Assembly (NCBI RefSeq): GCF_028710345.1
Contig: NZ_JAQTUH010000004.1
Location: 157,183-221,182, forward strand
DNA length: 64,000 nt
Direction: 5' to 3'
DNA from: Sulfuricurvum sp.
Lineage (GTDB): Bacteria; Campylobacterota; Campylobacteria; Campylobacterales; Sulfurimonadaceae
The position numbers and the translations under genes were made by a program. Every line of letters starts with the position of its first letter. The stretch's first letter is position 1. The notes under the pieces were generated by a model. The model was not told where the DNA came from and did no database searches. It was given only the letters and a program-made list of their open reading frames with translations. Below, piece by piece: positions 8,748-17,163 of this stretch.

Positions 8748-9404
8748 TTATGCTCCGGAAAGTAAATCTGAATATTCGTATGTCGAAGTGTTTAAAAAAA
8801 TCTTATCATCGCGAACGATAAAACGACCATCACCCTTCTCTACTGCTTTTCTAAATCGTCGTTTGATATTCTTTTTGATACTCTCTGGATAGCGCTTGAG
8901 TTTTAAAAATGTTTTGAGAGGAATCCACTCATCACTAATGGACGGCACAAGAATAATATCGGCATTAATTGCCTCTTCTATCTCTTTACTCTCCCCCATC
9001 GCCTCTTGCATCACCTGATCTTCATTCACATGAGAGAGAAACTTCGTCGCAACCACATTCAAAATATTACGTAATTGAGCATCACGCTCTTTGTAGATTT
9101 GCTCCACCGTTATCCGCTCATCGATGAGCATCTGCTCACGCTGATCACGAAGGCGTGTCGTCTCTTTCTCTAAAACGTCCACTTTTTCACGTAATCGCTC
9201 GTTCTCTTGTTCGATATATTGGGTATAACGATTATCAATCACACTGTTACTAGATGCTTGATTCCCCTTAGCAGACTCTACGGCAACAAATTTAACTCCG
9301 TTCTCTACGATACAATCCAAACTCCCTCGACGAATCCGATTGTGGATAGCCTCTTTAGAGACATTAAAATACTCTGCGGCATCGGCTATTGTCATTTTTT
9401 TCAT
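8748..9404 (-). CDS. Helix-turn-helix coiled-coil DNA-binding protein
   Basis: A 218-residue protein. Residues 1-45 look like an excisionase/MerR-type winged helix-turn-helix (MTIADAAEYFNVSKEAIHNR, then RRGSLDCIVENGVKFV). A coiled coil of about 60 residues follows (IEQENERLREKVDVLEKE...), then a C-terminal domain of about 80 residues with KTFLKLKRYPESIKKNIKRR that I do not recognise. Its ATG overlaps the HD-GYP stop (ATGA), so it is the last gene of the yajQ operon. A regulator linked to c-di-GMP turnover is plausible from context only. Confidence 0.72.
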   Translation of the reverse strand: MKKMTIADAAEYFNVSKEAIHNRIRRGSLDCIVENGVKFVAVESAKGNQASSNSVIDNRYTQYIEQENERLREKVDVLEKETTRLRDQREQMLIDERITVEQIYKERDAQLRNILNVVATKFLSHVNEDQVMQEAMGESKEIEEAINADIILVPSISDEWIPLKTFLKLKRYPESIKKNIKRRFRKAVEKGDGRFIVRDDKIFLNTSTYEYSDLLSGA

Positions 9405-10357
9405 GATTTTCCTTGCTTGTGTAACATTTTGATAAACGAATTCACCATACCCATATCCAAATGGGTGCTAAACTCCCTCTTCATAAGCCCTAACGCTTCA
9501 AACGAGCTCATAGGATCTTTATAAGAACGCTTGGTAGAAAGGGCATCAAACACATCACACACCCCGATAATTCGGGCAAATTTACTAATTTGATCCCCTT
9601 TGAGGTTATCAGGATATCCACCACCTTCCAACCGTTCGTGATGGTGACGTATACCCGTCAGTATCCGCTCGTCCGTAATCCCCAGTTTCAAGGCAATAGT
9701 ATGCCCCTCTGAGGGGTGACGTTTCATCTCTTCAAACTCCATATCGTCCAAACGACCGTTTTTATTGATGATGTTGTAATCAACTTTGCTTTTACCGATA
9801 TCATGAAGAACCGCAGCGGTACCGAGAGTTTTAAGCTCATCCCCCGTAATCCCCATAAATGAGCCCAAACTGATTGTGTAAATACTCACATTGATGGAGT
9901 GGGTGTGAGTATAATAATCGTGTGCCGTAATCTGCATCAACGATTCAACCGCATTTTGATCGTGCAAAACGATATCGATAAATCCACCGACTAGCGGCTG
10001 AATTTCCTGAACATTGCCAAGCGCTTCGGGGTTATGAAACATATTGTTCATCACTTCGGTCGCTTTTTCATAGACTATTGCCGCTTTCTCTTCGGTAGGG
10101 ATATCACTCCGCGCGGCAATGTGCTGAATATGGCTGTCCAGATAGAGTTGATAAGCTGGGTGATCGGAATCTTTAACATAGAGTTTTTCGATTCCTCGCA
10201 ATGTTACTTTCATATCCGACGTAATATTGCTTCCCGTTTCGATTAAAAGGATCATTTTCGTCTTGGTTTCATTGGGATAAAACAACGAAAAATCGAGAAT
10301 TTCTCCCTCGGTAATGATTCTTTTATCAATAATCAAATAACGGGATTTTTGCGACAT
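9401..10357 (-). CDS. HD-GYP domain phosphodiesterase
   Basis: A 318-residue protein with an N-terminal domain of about 140 residues without obvious receiver signature, then an HD-GYP domain: HDIGK at about residue 185, NGRLDDMEFEEMKRHP, HHERLEGGGYP at about 239, and FARIIGVCDVFDALSTKRSYK. These motifs predict a metal-dependent c-di-GMP phosphodiesterase. I chose ATG 10357, which lies four bases after the yajQ stop, over a start inside yajQ. It lies between yajQ, whose product binds c-di-GMP in some bacteria, and an HTH gene. Confidence 0.88.
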   Translation of the reverse strand: MSQKSRYLIIDKRIITEGEILDFSLFYPNETKTKMILLIETGSNITSDMKVTLRGIEKLYVKDSDHPAYQLYLDSHIQHIAARSDIPTEEKAAIVYEKATEVMNNMFHNPEALGNVQEIQPLVGGFIDIVLHDQNAVESLMQITAHDYYTHTHSINVSIYTISLGSFMGITGDELKTLGTAAVLHDIGKSKVDYNIINKNGRLDDMEFEEMKRHPSEGHTIALKLGITDERILTGIRHHHERLEGGGYPDNLKGDQISKFARIIGVCDVFDALSTKRSYKDPMSSFEALGLMKREFSTHLDMGMVNSFIKMLHKQGKS

Positions 10358-10361
10358 AGTG

Positions 10362-10859
10362 CTACCGGAAATTATCAAATACGAGAGGGGCATCCCACTC
10401 GAGTGATTTTATGTGCGCCATAATCTTTTGAAGTTCATCAATCTGTTTCGATTTGATACGGATATGTTCCCCTTCGATTTGAGCATTTGCTTTGGTTTTA
10501 AGATTTTTAATCTCCGCCATAATCTTTTTAGCCTCTTTGGCTTCGATGGTATCGACTACTTTATAGGTCGCTTTTCGAGACCCGCCACTTGCGTCTTCGG
10601 TTTTGAGCTCTTCGAGGGCTTTAGAGGAGAGACCGCGCTTTATAAGTCTTCCAATCACAATATCTTTTAGAGCATCGAGTTTGTTATCGCTTGATGCGAG
10701 GAGGATGAGTTGTTTCTCTTTTTCACGGTAATTGATTTCATAGGTGATTCCTTTGAAATCATACCGTCCGATTACCTCTTTTTCAGCTTGGGCAATCGCG
10801 TCTTTAAACGCTTGGAGATCGATTTTTGCGGAGATGTCGAGAGAGTGTTCTGATGCCAT
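10362..10859 (-). CDS. yajQ: YajQ family nucleotide-binding protein
   Basis: A 165-residue protein with the full-length YajQ fold: MASEHSLDISAKIDLQAFKD, EVIGRYDFKG, and the end SLEWDAPLVFDNFR, all strongly family-typical. YajQ proteins bind nucleotides, and a Xanthomonas member is a c-di-GMP receptor that controls a transcription factor. First gene of a three-gene operon with HD-GYP and HTH proteins, four bases from the next start. Upstream is a -10 box TACAAT with a CAGGA ribosome binding site before ATG 10859. Confidence 0.94.
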   Translation of the reverse strand: MASEHSLDISAKIDLQAFKDAIAQAEKEVIGRYDFKGITYEINYREKEKQLILLASSDNKLDALKDIVIGRLIKRGLSSKALEELKTEDASGGSRKATYKVVDTIEAKEAKKIMAEIKNLKTKANAQIEGEHIRIKSKQIDELQKIMAHIKSLEWDAPLVFDNFR

Positions 10860-10941
10860 ACTAAAATCCTGTTATTTATTTATTGTACACGCCAAACGAA
10901 CAAAGTCCGTTTTGGCTACGCTAACGCTATGTTTCACCCTA

Positions 10942-10985
10942 TGGGCACTTCGCCTTCGGCAGGAAGCCCACGTACGCATGCGTAC
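10942..10985. other. Hairpin and perfect 14-bp palindrome between sdhB and yajQ
   Basis: Between the sdhB stop and yajQ start lies a folded region. A hairpin at 10942-10970 (TGGGC...GCCCA outside, GCC-TTC-GGC at the tip, with small bulges) is followed at 10972-10985 by GTACGCATGCGTAC, a perfect 14-bp palindrome. It may end sdhB transcription, hold an operator for yajQ, or be a repeat relic. Nothing else is seen up to 11026. Confidence 0.5.
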
Positions 10986-11026
10986 TTAATTTATAACATT
11001 AGTATAACACAAATTGATTTATTCAT

Positions 11027-11098
11027 CATTTCCGCGTAGGCGGAAATCTAGCTTATAGATACTTTATTTAACTGGATTCCCGCCTACGCGGGAATGAC
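11027..11098. repeat. Dimeric REP-like palindromic element
   Basis: Two inverted hairpins face each other. The left is ATTTCCGC-GTAG-GCGGAAAT (11028-11047) followed by CTAGC, the right is ATTCCCGC-CTAC-GCGGGAAT (11076-11095) followed by GAC. They share the outer (G)TCAT/ATGAC ends of the family. The element ends six bases from the sdhB stop. Confidence 0.8.
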
Positions 11099-11103
11099 AG
11101 CGA

Positions 11104-11811
11104 TTAAAACATTGGTGAGCCAAAATCCAAACCGCCACCAAACATCGATTCCATATTTGGATCGCTATACCCCATCATCCCACTCTTCGTCCGTAACATT
11201 CGGATATCTTGTGCAGGGGCAATATTTTGGGGACAGACGGGGACACACTCTCCGCAGAGAGTGCAATCCCAAATCCCGTTTGTTTGTACTGCCGCTATTT
11301 TGTCATCACTGTTTTGTTCACGAGGATCATTCACATACCGCCAAACACGAGTGAGAGCAAAGGGACCGATAAAATCAGGATTGACAGAATACACAGGGCA
11401 AGCACTAAAACACGACGTGCACAAAATACAATCGCTTTGCGTCTCAATCTGCGCCATTTCATTACTACTCATCTTTTCGTTTATAGAGGCTTCATTCCAT
11501 GCCAAACCTATTCGATTAAAACGCTCCACGGCAGAACTATCGACCACTAAATCACGTATAACACGCGCATTACGAATCGGTTCAACTATATCCCCATCGC
11601 TTGGTTTGTATTCACACATCAGTTGCTCGCGTCCATTCACTCGGACAGCACAGCTTCCACATACACCGCTTCGGCATCCATGTGAATAGGTGAGAGTCGG
11701 ATCTTGCTTTGTTTTGATATGATTGAGAATCGTTAATAATGTCGCATTCTCTAACTCGACGTTATAAGTTTGTAATTCCCCATTAGTCGAACGCTGTATT
11801 GAAATATTCAT
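11104..11811 (-). CDS. sdhB: Succinate dehydrogenase/fumarate reductase iron-sulfur subunit, with an extra cluster cysteine
   Basis: A 235-residue electron-transfer subunit. An N-terminal ferredoxin fold carries the [2Fe-2S] ligands C46, C51, C54 and C66 (CRSGVCGSC). The C-terminal domain has C128-x2-C131-x2-C134-x3-C138-P and C183-x2-C186-x2-C189-x3-C193-P. Classical SdhB/FrdB lack the cysteine at the position of C186 and hold a [3Fe-4S] centre there. Here four cysteines suggest a second [4Fe-4S] cluster, as in non-classical (type E-like) enzymes. There is no membrane segment. I chose ATG 11811 over a TTG three bases earlier. It is separated from sdhA by 142 bases containing a paired palindrome, unusual for two subunits. 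No anchor gene follows. Confidence 0.9.
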   Translation of the reverse strand: MNISIQRSTNGELQTYNVELENATLLTILNHIKTKQDPTLTYSHGCRSGVCGSCAVRVNGREQLMCEYKPSDGDIVEPIRNARVIRDLVVDSSAVERFNRIGLAWNEASINEKMSSNEMAQIETQSDCILCTSCFSACPVYSVNPDFIGPFALTRVWRYVNDPREQNSDDKIAAVQTNGIWDCTLCGECVPVCPQNIAPAQDIRMLRTKSGMMGYSDPNMESMFGGGLDFGSPMF

Positions 11812-11859
11812 CAATCACACCACTCTTTCTCATACTCTTCATCATCATCGTCTTCCTCG

Positions 11860-11922
11860 TTCCCAAGCTCTAGCTTGGGAATGCAAACTGGTACTATACA
11901 CTCCCAAGCTGGAGCTTGGGAG
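11860..11922. repeat. Pair of CCCAAGCT palindromes between sdhA and sdhB
   Basis: Two 10-bp stems with near-zero loops: TTCCCAAGCT/AGCTTGGGAA at 11860-11881 and CTCCCAAGCT/AGCTTGGGAG at 11901-11922. The sequence differs from the GTCATTCC family but the paired arrangement is similar. A short reading frame through this region is an artefact. Confidence 0.75.
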
Positions 11923-11953
11923 CGAGAGGACAAGCTCACCACGAACGGTTGTT

Positions 11954-13555
11954 TCACTGCATAAAATCCACGCATAGCACTCCACCTTCTTTCCATGTTA
12001 TTGTATGAGCTCCGAACATTCGATCATTCCGCACTGGGGCATCACTGCGATAATGTGCCCCCCGACTCTCGACACGACTAATCGCACCGACAACAATAAT
12101 CTCAGAGAGCTCAATTTTATTTCCAAACTCGATAAACTCGACCAGATTGGTATTGCAAATTTTCGACTTGTCACGCGGTCCCATAAACGGCAACTCTTTC
12201 TGCATCTGACGAATCGCCCCAAGCACCGCCTTAAGCCCCATATCCTCACGTACCAGTCCTACGTTGTTATAAAAGATATTCGCTAACATCTCTTGTTTTT
12301 GATAAAAATCGATTTGGTTCGTAAAATACATCACCCCTCGGATAAAGTTGGTATCTTTGGCTAACTGGCTGTTTTCCACAGTAGCGACAGGATATTTATT
12401 TCCAAATTCAACTGCGCTTCGTCCGCATTCGCGCCCAAACACGACCAATTCCAAAAGCGAATTACCCCCCAAACGGTTAGCACCGTGTGTTTTGTGATTG
12501 GCACACTCACCGACGGCAAACAACCCCTGCACACTGCTCATACACTGCGTATTAACCTCGATACCCCCCATACTGTAGTGGGCAGAGGGTTTAATCGGAA
12601 TCAATTCATGAACAGGATCAATCCCCTCATAAATCTGTGCTAACTTTCGCTCTTGTGGGAGTTCATGAGTGATAAATTCCTCTCCCAAATGGCGAATATC
12701 GAGATAAACAGCTCCACTTTTAGCTATCTCATCGTGGATAGCACGTGCCACGACATCACGTGGAGCCAACTCATCGGTAAAACGCTCTTTGTGTGCGTTT
12801 AGCAAATATCCCCCCGCACCGCGCGCACTCTCACTAATCAAAATCGATGAGCCTTTAAGTGCTGTGGGGTGAAACTGGATAAACTCCATATCGGCTAAAC
12901 GCGCCCCCGCACGTACTGCCGCCGCTAATCCATCCCCGCTCGCCTGCACCGAATTGGTCGAGTGTTTACCGTAAAGATTTCCATACCCGCCCGTAGCAAG
13001 GATAACTGCATCGGCACGTATCTCTTCCACTTCACCACTCTCGATGACGAGAAACGTAGCCCCTAACACGCGGTTAGTCTCTTCATCGACGACTAGATTG
13101 AGTAAAAAACGGTCATTTTTAAATACAATTCCCGCTTTTAGAGATTGGTCATACAACGTATGGAGGAGTTTTAGACCCGTGTAGTCCTGCGCATAACACG
13201 CTCGCGGTGAGCTTGCACCACCAAGTCGTCTACGTGCTATTTCACCCGATTCATCACGGCTAAAGGGCAATCCTATACTGTTACACCAACGTACCGCTTC
13301 GGGAGCACTCTCGCACATAAAAGCGATTCGACTCTCATCCCCCAATCCGGCAGAAGAGTTGAGGGTATCGGAAATATGATCTTCGATTGCGTCGTCTAAG
13401 CCCAAAACCGCATTCATCCCCCCCTGTGCCATCGAGGTTTGGGAACGGGTCGGAAGGGTTTTGGAGGCGACAATCACCTCTGCACCCGCTTCATGAGCTG
13501 AGAGTGCACTCACCAATCCTGCACCGCCACTCCCGATAATCAATACTTTCGCCAT
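11954..13555 (-). CDS. sdhA: Succinate dehydrogenase/fumarate reductase flavoprotein lacking the covalent-FAD histidine
   Basis: A 533-residue flavoprotein of the SdhA/FrdA family. It opens with the FAD-binding IIGSGGAGLVSALSA, and has active-site motifs FIQFHPTAL, SESARGAGG, HYSMGGI and GANRLGGNSLLE. In classical SdhA and FrdA the FAD is bound covalently to the histidine of R-S-H-T. Here the sequence is RSQTSMAQGG, with Q39 in that place, so FAD should be non-covalent. There is no Tat or Sec signal, so the enzyme is cytoplasmic. L-aspartate oxidase is the main alternative but is disfavoured by the iron-sulfur partner next door. AAGGAGT lies before ATG 13555. Confidence 0.87.
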   Translation of the reverse strand: MAKVLIIGSGGAGLVSALSAHEAGAEVIVASKTLPTRSQTSMAQGGMNAVLGLDDAIEDHISDTLNSSAGLGDESRIAFMCESAPEAVRWCNSIGLPFSRDESGEIARRRLGGASSPRACYAQDYTGLKLLHTLYDQSLKAGIVFKNDRFLLNLVVDEETNRVLGATFLVIESGEVEEIRADAVILATGGYGNLYGKHSTNSVQASGDGLAAAVRAGARLADMEFIQFHPTALKGSSILISESARGAGGYLLNAHKERFTDELAPRDVVARAIHDEIAKSGAVYLDIRHLGEEFITHELPQERKLAQIYEGIDPVHELIPIKPSAHYSMGGIEVNTQCMSSVQGLFAVGECANHKTHGANRLGGNSLLELVVFGRECGRSAVEFGNKYPVATVENSQLAKDTNFIRGVMYFTNQIDFYQKQEMLANIFYNNVGLVREDMGLKAVLGAIRQMQKELPFMGPRDKSKICNTNLVEFIEFGNKIELSEIIVVGAISRVESRGAHYRSDAPVRNDRMFGAHTITWKEGGVLCVDFMQ

Positions 13556-13630
13556 AGCAAGACTCCTTAATGTTGCGATTGTACCTAACAAACTTTAGCA
13601 CTCACTCAAAAAGATTGACTAATTTTTGGA

Positions 13631-13636
13631 TAAAAT
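13631..13636 (+). promoter_or_regulatory. -10 box of a probably leaderless transcript (AEC transporter gene)
   Basis: TAAAAT ends five bases before ATG 13642 and no ribosome binding site is present. The 86-base gap to sdhA also holds the divergent sdhA ribosome binding site. Confidence 0.45.
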
Positions 13637-13641
13637 AAACA

Positions 13642-14547
13642 ATGCAAACTTTATTCTCAATTATGGGTATTTACCTCTTTATCGCTGTCGGTTTTGGTGC
13701 CAAATGGAGCTTCAAAGAAAAAATCGACGACCGTACCATAACATTGCTCAGTATCTATTTTTTACAGATTTTTCTCACCTTTTGGGGATTGCTCAAACGC
13801 CCTATCGATACGGAACTGCTCTTTGCCCCTGCACTGTATTTGGGAATTTCCCTTTTAGCATTGCTACTAATGATTCCTCTGGCGAAAATATTTTTTCATA
13901 ACCCTAAAGAGCGCTCCATTGCTACCGTCGCCGCATTAATCGGCAATACTGGAAATCTCGGTATCCCCTTGGGAATCGCCCTTTTTGGAGAGCAAAGCGT
14001 CCCCTATCTCACCCTCATCAATCTGATGAATGTTTTTGTCGTCTATACCATCGGAGTCTTTTTTTATTCACGCGGAGAGTTCAGCGTACGAGACTCTCTC
14101 ATAAATATCCTCAAACTCCCCGTCCTTTGGGCGGCGATGGTAGCCATCATCCTAAACCTAGCGGGGTATCATCCTAGTGCGGCAGTGGATAAAACATTAA
14201 TGATGGGGGCATACGCCTCGATGACGATGCAGTTGGTACTGTTTGGGATTTATCTCTATGGGATTCAACTACGAGAGATCAATATGCGTCTAAGCGGATG
14301 GGTAATATCTACAAAATTTCTTTTAATACCGTTGATGACATTTTTTATATTGCAACATATCGCAATGGATCCGATGGTCAAAGGGCTTTTGTTTTTGGAG
14401 CTGTTAGTCCCCCTAGCGGTAGCGAATGTCAATCTCGCATCGCTCTATAACTGCTCACCTAAAACGGTTACGGTACAAGTGTTTATCACCTCTGTACTCT
14501 TTTTAGGGATTGCGTTTGTACTCCCTACACTGTTAAAAATGTTTTGA
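13642..14547 (+). CDS. AEC (auxin efflux carrier) family transporter
   Basis: A 301-residue membrane protein with about ten hydrophobic segments in the two-times-five pattern of the AEC family (PF03547). The conserved N-terminal half segment AALIGNTGNLGIPLGIALFG and the C-terminal LELLVPLAVANVNLASLY correspond to the broken helices of this fold. Bacterial members often export carboxylates such as malate, and the neighbouring sdhA and hydroxyacid dehydrogenase genes would fit, but the substrate is unknown. The last 23 bases overlap the convergent dehydrogenase gene. Confidence 0.85.
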   Translation: MQTLFSIMGIYLFIAVGFGAKWSFKEKIDDRTITLLSIYFLQIFLTFWGLLKRPIDTELLFAPALYLGISLLALLLMIPLAKIFFHNPKERSIATVAALIGNTGNLGIPLGIALFGEQSVPYLTLINLMNVFVVYTIGVFFYSRGEFSVRDSLINILKLPVLWAAMVAIILNLAGYHPSAAVDKTLMMGAYASMTMQLVLFGIYLYGIQLREINMRLSGWVISTKFLLIPLMTFFILQHIAMDPMVKGLLFLELLVPLAVANVNLASLYNCSPKTVTVQVFITSVLFLGIAFVLPTLLKMF

Positions 14548-15454
14548 TATTCCCTATCGTCGCATCAATCAATCGTTCCCGTGCTTCACGCGACGTCCAC
14601 GCGATATGAGGCGTGATATAGAGACGCTCAGGGTGTTTGATTGCCAAAAGAGGGTACGGTGTTTTCATTGGCTCTTTCACTAACACATCCAAACCGACAA
14701 AAATCGGTTTCACATCGATAATGACCGAGAGGGCATCTTCATCCACGATTCCACCCCGACCGAGGTTGAGCAATAGTGCACCGTCTTTCATCTGCAACAG
14801 TTCGGAGTGGGAGATGAGATTTTCGGTCGATGGGTTGAGCGGTGCGTGAATCGAGATAACATCGCTGTTTTCAATCAAACGGCTGAGTGTCGTTTTTTCA
14901 TACTCGCTGTTCTCATTTTTCCCCGACGTTGAGTAATAACAGACGTTTGCCCCAAAAGCTGACGCGATTTTCGCCACATTCCGACCGATTTCCCCTAATC
15001 CGATTATCCCCCATGTTTTTCCACGCAGTTCACTGAATGAAGGACCGATATGTGTAAATACCGCCTCCTTCTGCCATGCTCCGCTTTTGACATACTCATC
15101 ATAATAGCGACTATGCCCCATCAGGTAAAAGAGGATTGAAAAAGTGTGTTGCACCACCGCATCGGTCGAATACCCCGCGACGTTTTTAACACTGATTCCA
15201 CGACGTTCCGCCGCCTCATGATCGATGTTATTCATCCCCGTTGCAGCGACACAGATGAGCTTGAGATTAGGTGCCGATTCCATCACGGTGTCGTTAATAA
15301 CCACTTTGTTTGTAACAATTACATCTGCATCGCGCACACGCTCCACCGTCTCATCAGCAGATGTCGTTTGATAAGTTGTTACATCCCCTAGAGAATCAAA
15401 TCCTGCTAACGAGGTATCACCGTAAGTTAGTGCATCTAAAATTACTATTTTCAT
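14525..15454 (-). CDS. D-2-hydroxyacid dehydrogenase
   Basis: A 309-residue NAD-dependent enzyme of the D-isomer 2-hydroxyacid dehydrogenase family (glycerate, lactate or hydroxypyruvate type). Visible are the Rossmann motif WGIIGLGEIGRNVAK, the catalytic-arginine segment LLNLGRGGIVDEDAL, and ITPHIAW with the catalytic histidine. The start is ATG 15454 with GGAGA six bases before it. A longer reading adds the residues MDPRIKSEDD, which are only translated palindromic repeat. Its 3' end overlaps the AEC transporter gene on the other strand. Confidence 0.9.
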   Translation of the reverse strand: MKIVILDALTYGDTSLAGFDSLGDVTTYQTTSADETVERVRDADVIVTNKVVINDTVMESAPNLKLICVAATGMNNIDHEAAERRGISVKNVAGYSTDAVVQHTFSILFYLMGHSRYYDEYVKSGAWQKEAVFTHIGPSFSELRGKTWGIIGLGEIGRNVAKIASAFGANVCYYSTSGKNENSEYEKTTLSRLIENSDVISIHAPLNPSTENLISHSELLQMKDGALLLNLGRGGIVDEDALSVIIDVKPIFVGLDVLVKEPMKTPYPLLAIKHPERLYITPHIAWTSREARERLIDATIGNIKTFLTV

Positions 15455-15463
15455 ATATTCTCC

Positions 15464-15534
15464 GTCATCCTCGGACTTGATCCGGGGATCCATCTTTATT
15501 TTTTTAGCTGGATTCCCGCCTACGCGGGAATGAC
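15464..15534. repeat. Dimeric REP-like palindromic element
   Basis: Left hairpin ATCCTCGGA-CTTGA-TCCGGGGAT (15467-15489, one G-U pair), right hairpin ATTCCCGC-CTAC-GCGGGAAT (15512-15531), with GTCAT at the left edge and ATGAC at the right. It fills the gap between purT and the hydroxyacid dehydrogenase gene. Confidence 0.8.
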
Positions 15535-15538
15535 GAGT

Positions 15539-16702
15539 CTATGCATCCTTAATTTTCTGAATCAATTTCTTCGCTTTTTTAAGCGCTTTATTCACTTTAT
15601 CAAACACCAACACCACTGCCATACGTCGTCCGACGTGTGCTTCAGGTTTTCCAAACACTCTCACATAGCTGTTAGTATCAAACAACTCATCCGCAACATC
15701 AATCACCGGTTCGTGAGACTCCACGGTCGATTTGAATGCCGCACTGGCACCATCACCGTAGAAGATAAATCCAAGAGGCAATCCGAGCACAGCTCGTACA
15801 TGGAGAGCAAACTCGCTTTGGCTTTGGGTAATCAGCGTTACCATCCCCGTATCGTGCGGACGTGGGCTCACTTCACTAAAATAGACCTCATCGCCAGCCA
15901 CAAACAGTTCTACCCCAAACAACCCTTTGCCGCCCAAACCATCTGTTATTGCTTGTGCGATTTTTTGAGAGCGTTTAAGTGCTTTTCGTGACATCTCCAT
16001 CGGTTGCCAGCTGTAGATATAGTCACCATCTTTTTGAATATGTCCGATTGGCTCACAAAATACGGTCTCACTTCCGTTACGAGCGGTGAGCAAAGTAATC
16101 TCATAATCAAATCGGATAAACTCCTCGACAATCAGCTCACTCGCATCCCCACGCGCCTCTTTGGCGATCTCCCATGAGCTCTCCAAATCAAATGGACTGT
16201 GAGCGATACTTTGACCATGTCCTGAGCTACTCATAACGGGTTTGATAACACACGGGAACCCAACATCCTCCGCAGCAGCGCACATATCCTCATAGGTACT
16301 CACAAAATGGTAACGGCTTGTTTTAAGCCCTAGCTCTTCTGCTGCAAAACGGCGGATATTTTTACGGTTCATGGTTTTGTTGACCGCTTCAGCATTCGGG
16401 ATGACACAAAACCCCTCCGCTTCAGCCGCGAACAACGCATCGATGCTAATTGCTTCAATCTCTGGGAGAATATAATCGGGTTTCTCTTCACGGATAATTT
16501 TGAGCACCGCCTCTTTATCTTGCATATTGACTACATGAGAGCGATTCGCAACCAAATGTGCCGGAGCATGAGCATAGCGATCCACGGCAACCACTTCGAT
16601 CCCCAAACGCTGTGCTTCTATAGCTACTTCTTTACCGAGTTCACCCGAACCCAACAACATGATTTTTTTGGAATTATTTTTAAGTGGTGCGCTGAAAAGC
16701 AT
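15539..16702 (-). CDS. purT: Formate-dependent phosphoribosylglycinamide formyltransferase
   Basis: A 387-residue ATP-grasp enzyme of purine synthesis that formylates glycinamide ribonucleotide using formate and ATP rather than formyl-folate. It matches PurT in length and motifs: [21 protein letters not shown] at the start, [31 protein letters not shown] (ATP-grasp loop), [27 protein letters not shown] (split here between the nucleotide- and metal-binding strands) and the C-terminal [24 protein letters not shown] box and AAGG ribosome binding site precede ATG 16702. Confidence 0.96.
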   Translation of the reverse strand: MLFSAPLKNNSKKIMLLGSGELGKEVAIEAQRLGIEVVAVDRYAHAPAHLVANRSHVVNMQDKEAVLKIIREEKPDYILPEIEAISIDALFAAEAEGFCVIPNAEAVNKTMNRKNIRRFAAEELGLKTSRYHFVSTYEDMCAAAEDVGFPCVIKPVMSSSGHGQSIAHSPFDLESSWEIAKEARGDASELIVEEFIRFDYEITLLTARNGSETVFCEPIGHIQKDGDYIYSWQPMEMSRKALKRSQKIAQAITDGLGGKGLFGVELFVAGDEVYFSEVSPRPHDTGMVTLITQSQSEFALHVRAVLGLPLGFIFYGDGASAAFKSTVESHEPVIDVADELFDTNSYVRVFGKPEAHVGRRMAVVLVFDKVNKALKKAKKLIQKIKDA

Positions 16703-16808
16703 GAAATAGCCTTGTGCAAAATTTATACCACGAAGTTTATCATAGGGTTAGTAAAGGTTTTGTTAGTAGAGAATAAAAAAAGGGGAAAAATGAGAGGGTG
16801 TAACTCAA

Positions 16809-16820
16809 GCGCCGAAGCGC
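16809..16820 (-). terminator. Short GC hairpin after rpsU
   Basis: Read on the minus strand, GCGC-TTCG-GCGC forms a 4-bp stem with a stable UUCG loop seven bases after the rpsU stop. T-rich sequence appears only about 20 bases further on, so terminator function is uncertain. Confidence 0.35.
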
Positions 16821-16826
16821 AAGAAA

Positions 16827-17039
16827 TTACAGGCGAGATTCGTAACGTCGCATCATATAGAGACGTTTTAACATCTTCTTGCGAGCGCTGATTTTGAACT
16901 GTTTACGTTTTTCGGTCTCAGTAACGTGGTTACGACGAGCACGAGCTTCTGTAACAACCAGATTACGATCTGTTTGTTTTTTGAAACGACGGTATGCAGC
17001 ATCAAAATTATCATCTTGGCGTAAGATAATACCAGGCAT
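16827..17039 (-). CDS. rpsU: 30S ribosomal protein S21
   Basis: A 70-residue, very basic protein matching bacterial S21: [20 protein letters not shown] at the start, then arginine-rich helices ([19 protein letters not shown] and [17 protein letters not shown]). S21 helps the 30S subunit bind mRNA near the ribosome binding site. The start has AGGTG seven bases upstream. It stands alone, between purT and a forward-strand chemoreceptor gene. Confidence 0.97.
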   Translation of the reverse strand: MPGIILRQDDNFDAAYRRFKKQTDRNLVVTEARARRNHVTETEKRKQFKISARKKMLKRLYMMRRYESRL

Positions 17040-17163
17040 CTACAATCACCTACTTTCTATTTAAAATTTTCGAACTGCAATTATAGCGTAACTTCGCGGA
17101 TAAAAGCTATCTTTTAGCCTAAGATAGGTTATCATTTAGATTATAGTCATTATGGAGTTTCAA

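Noticed and set aside
11811-11996. 61-codon frame between sdhA and sdhB
   Set aside because: It is composed largely of the CCCAAGCT palindromes and overlaps the sdhA end; no ribosome binding site or family resemblance.
11954-13555. Flavoprotein as L-aspartate oxidase (nadB)
   Set aside because: Non-covalent FAD would fit, but the adjacent three-cluster iron-sulfur subunit and the HYSMGG/GANRLGGNSLLE motifs fit an SdhA/FrdA-type enzyme better.
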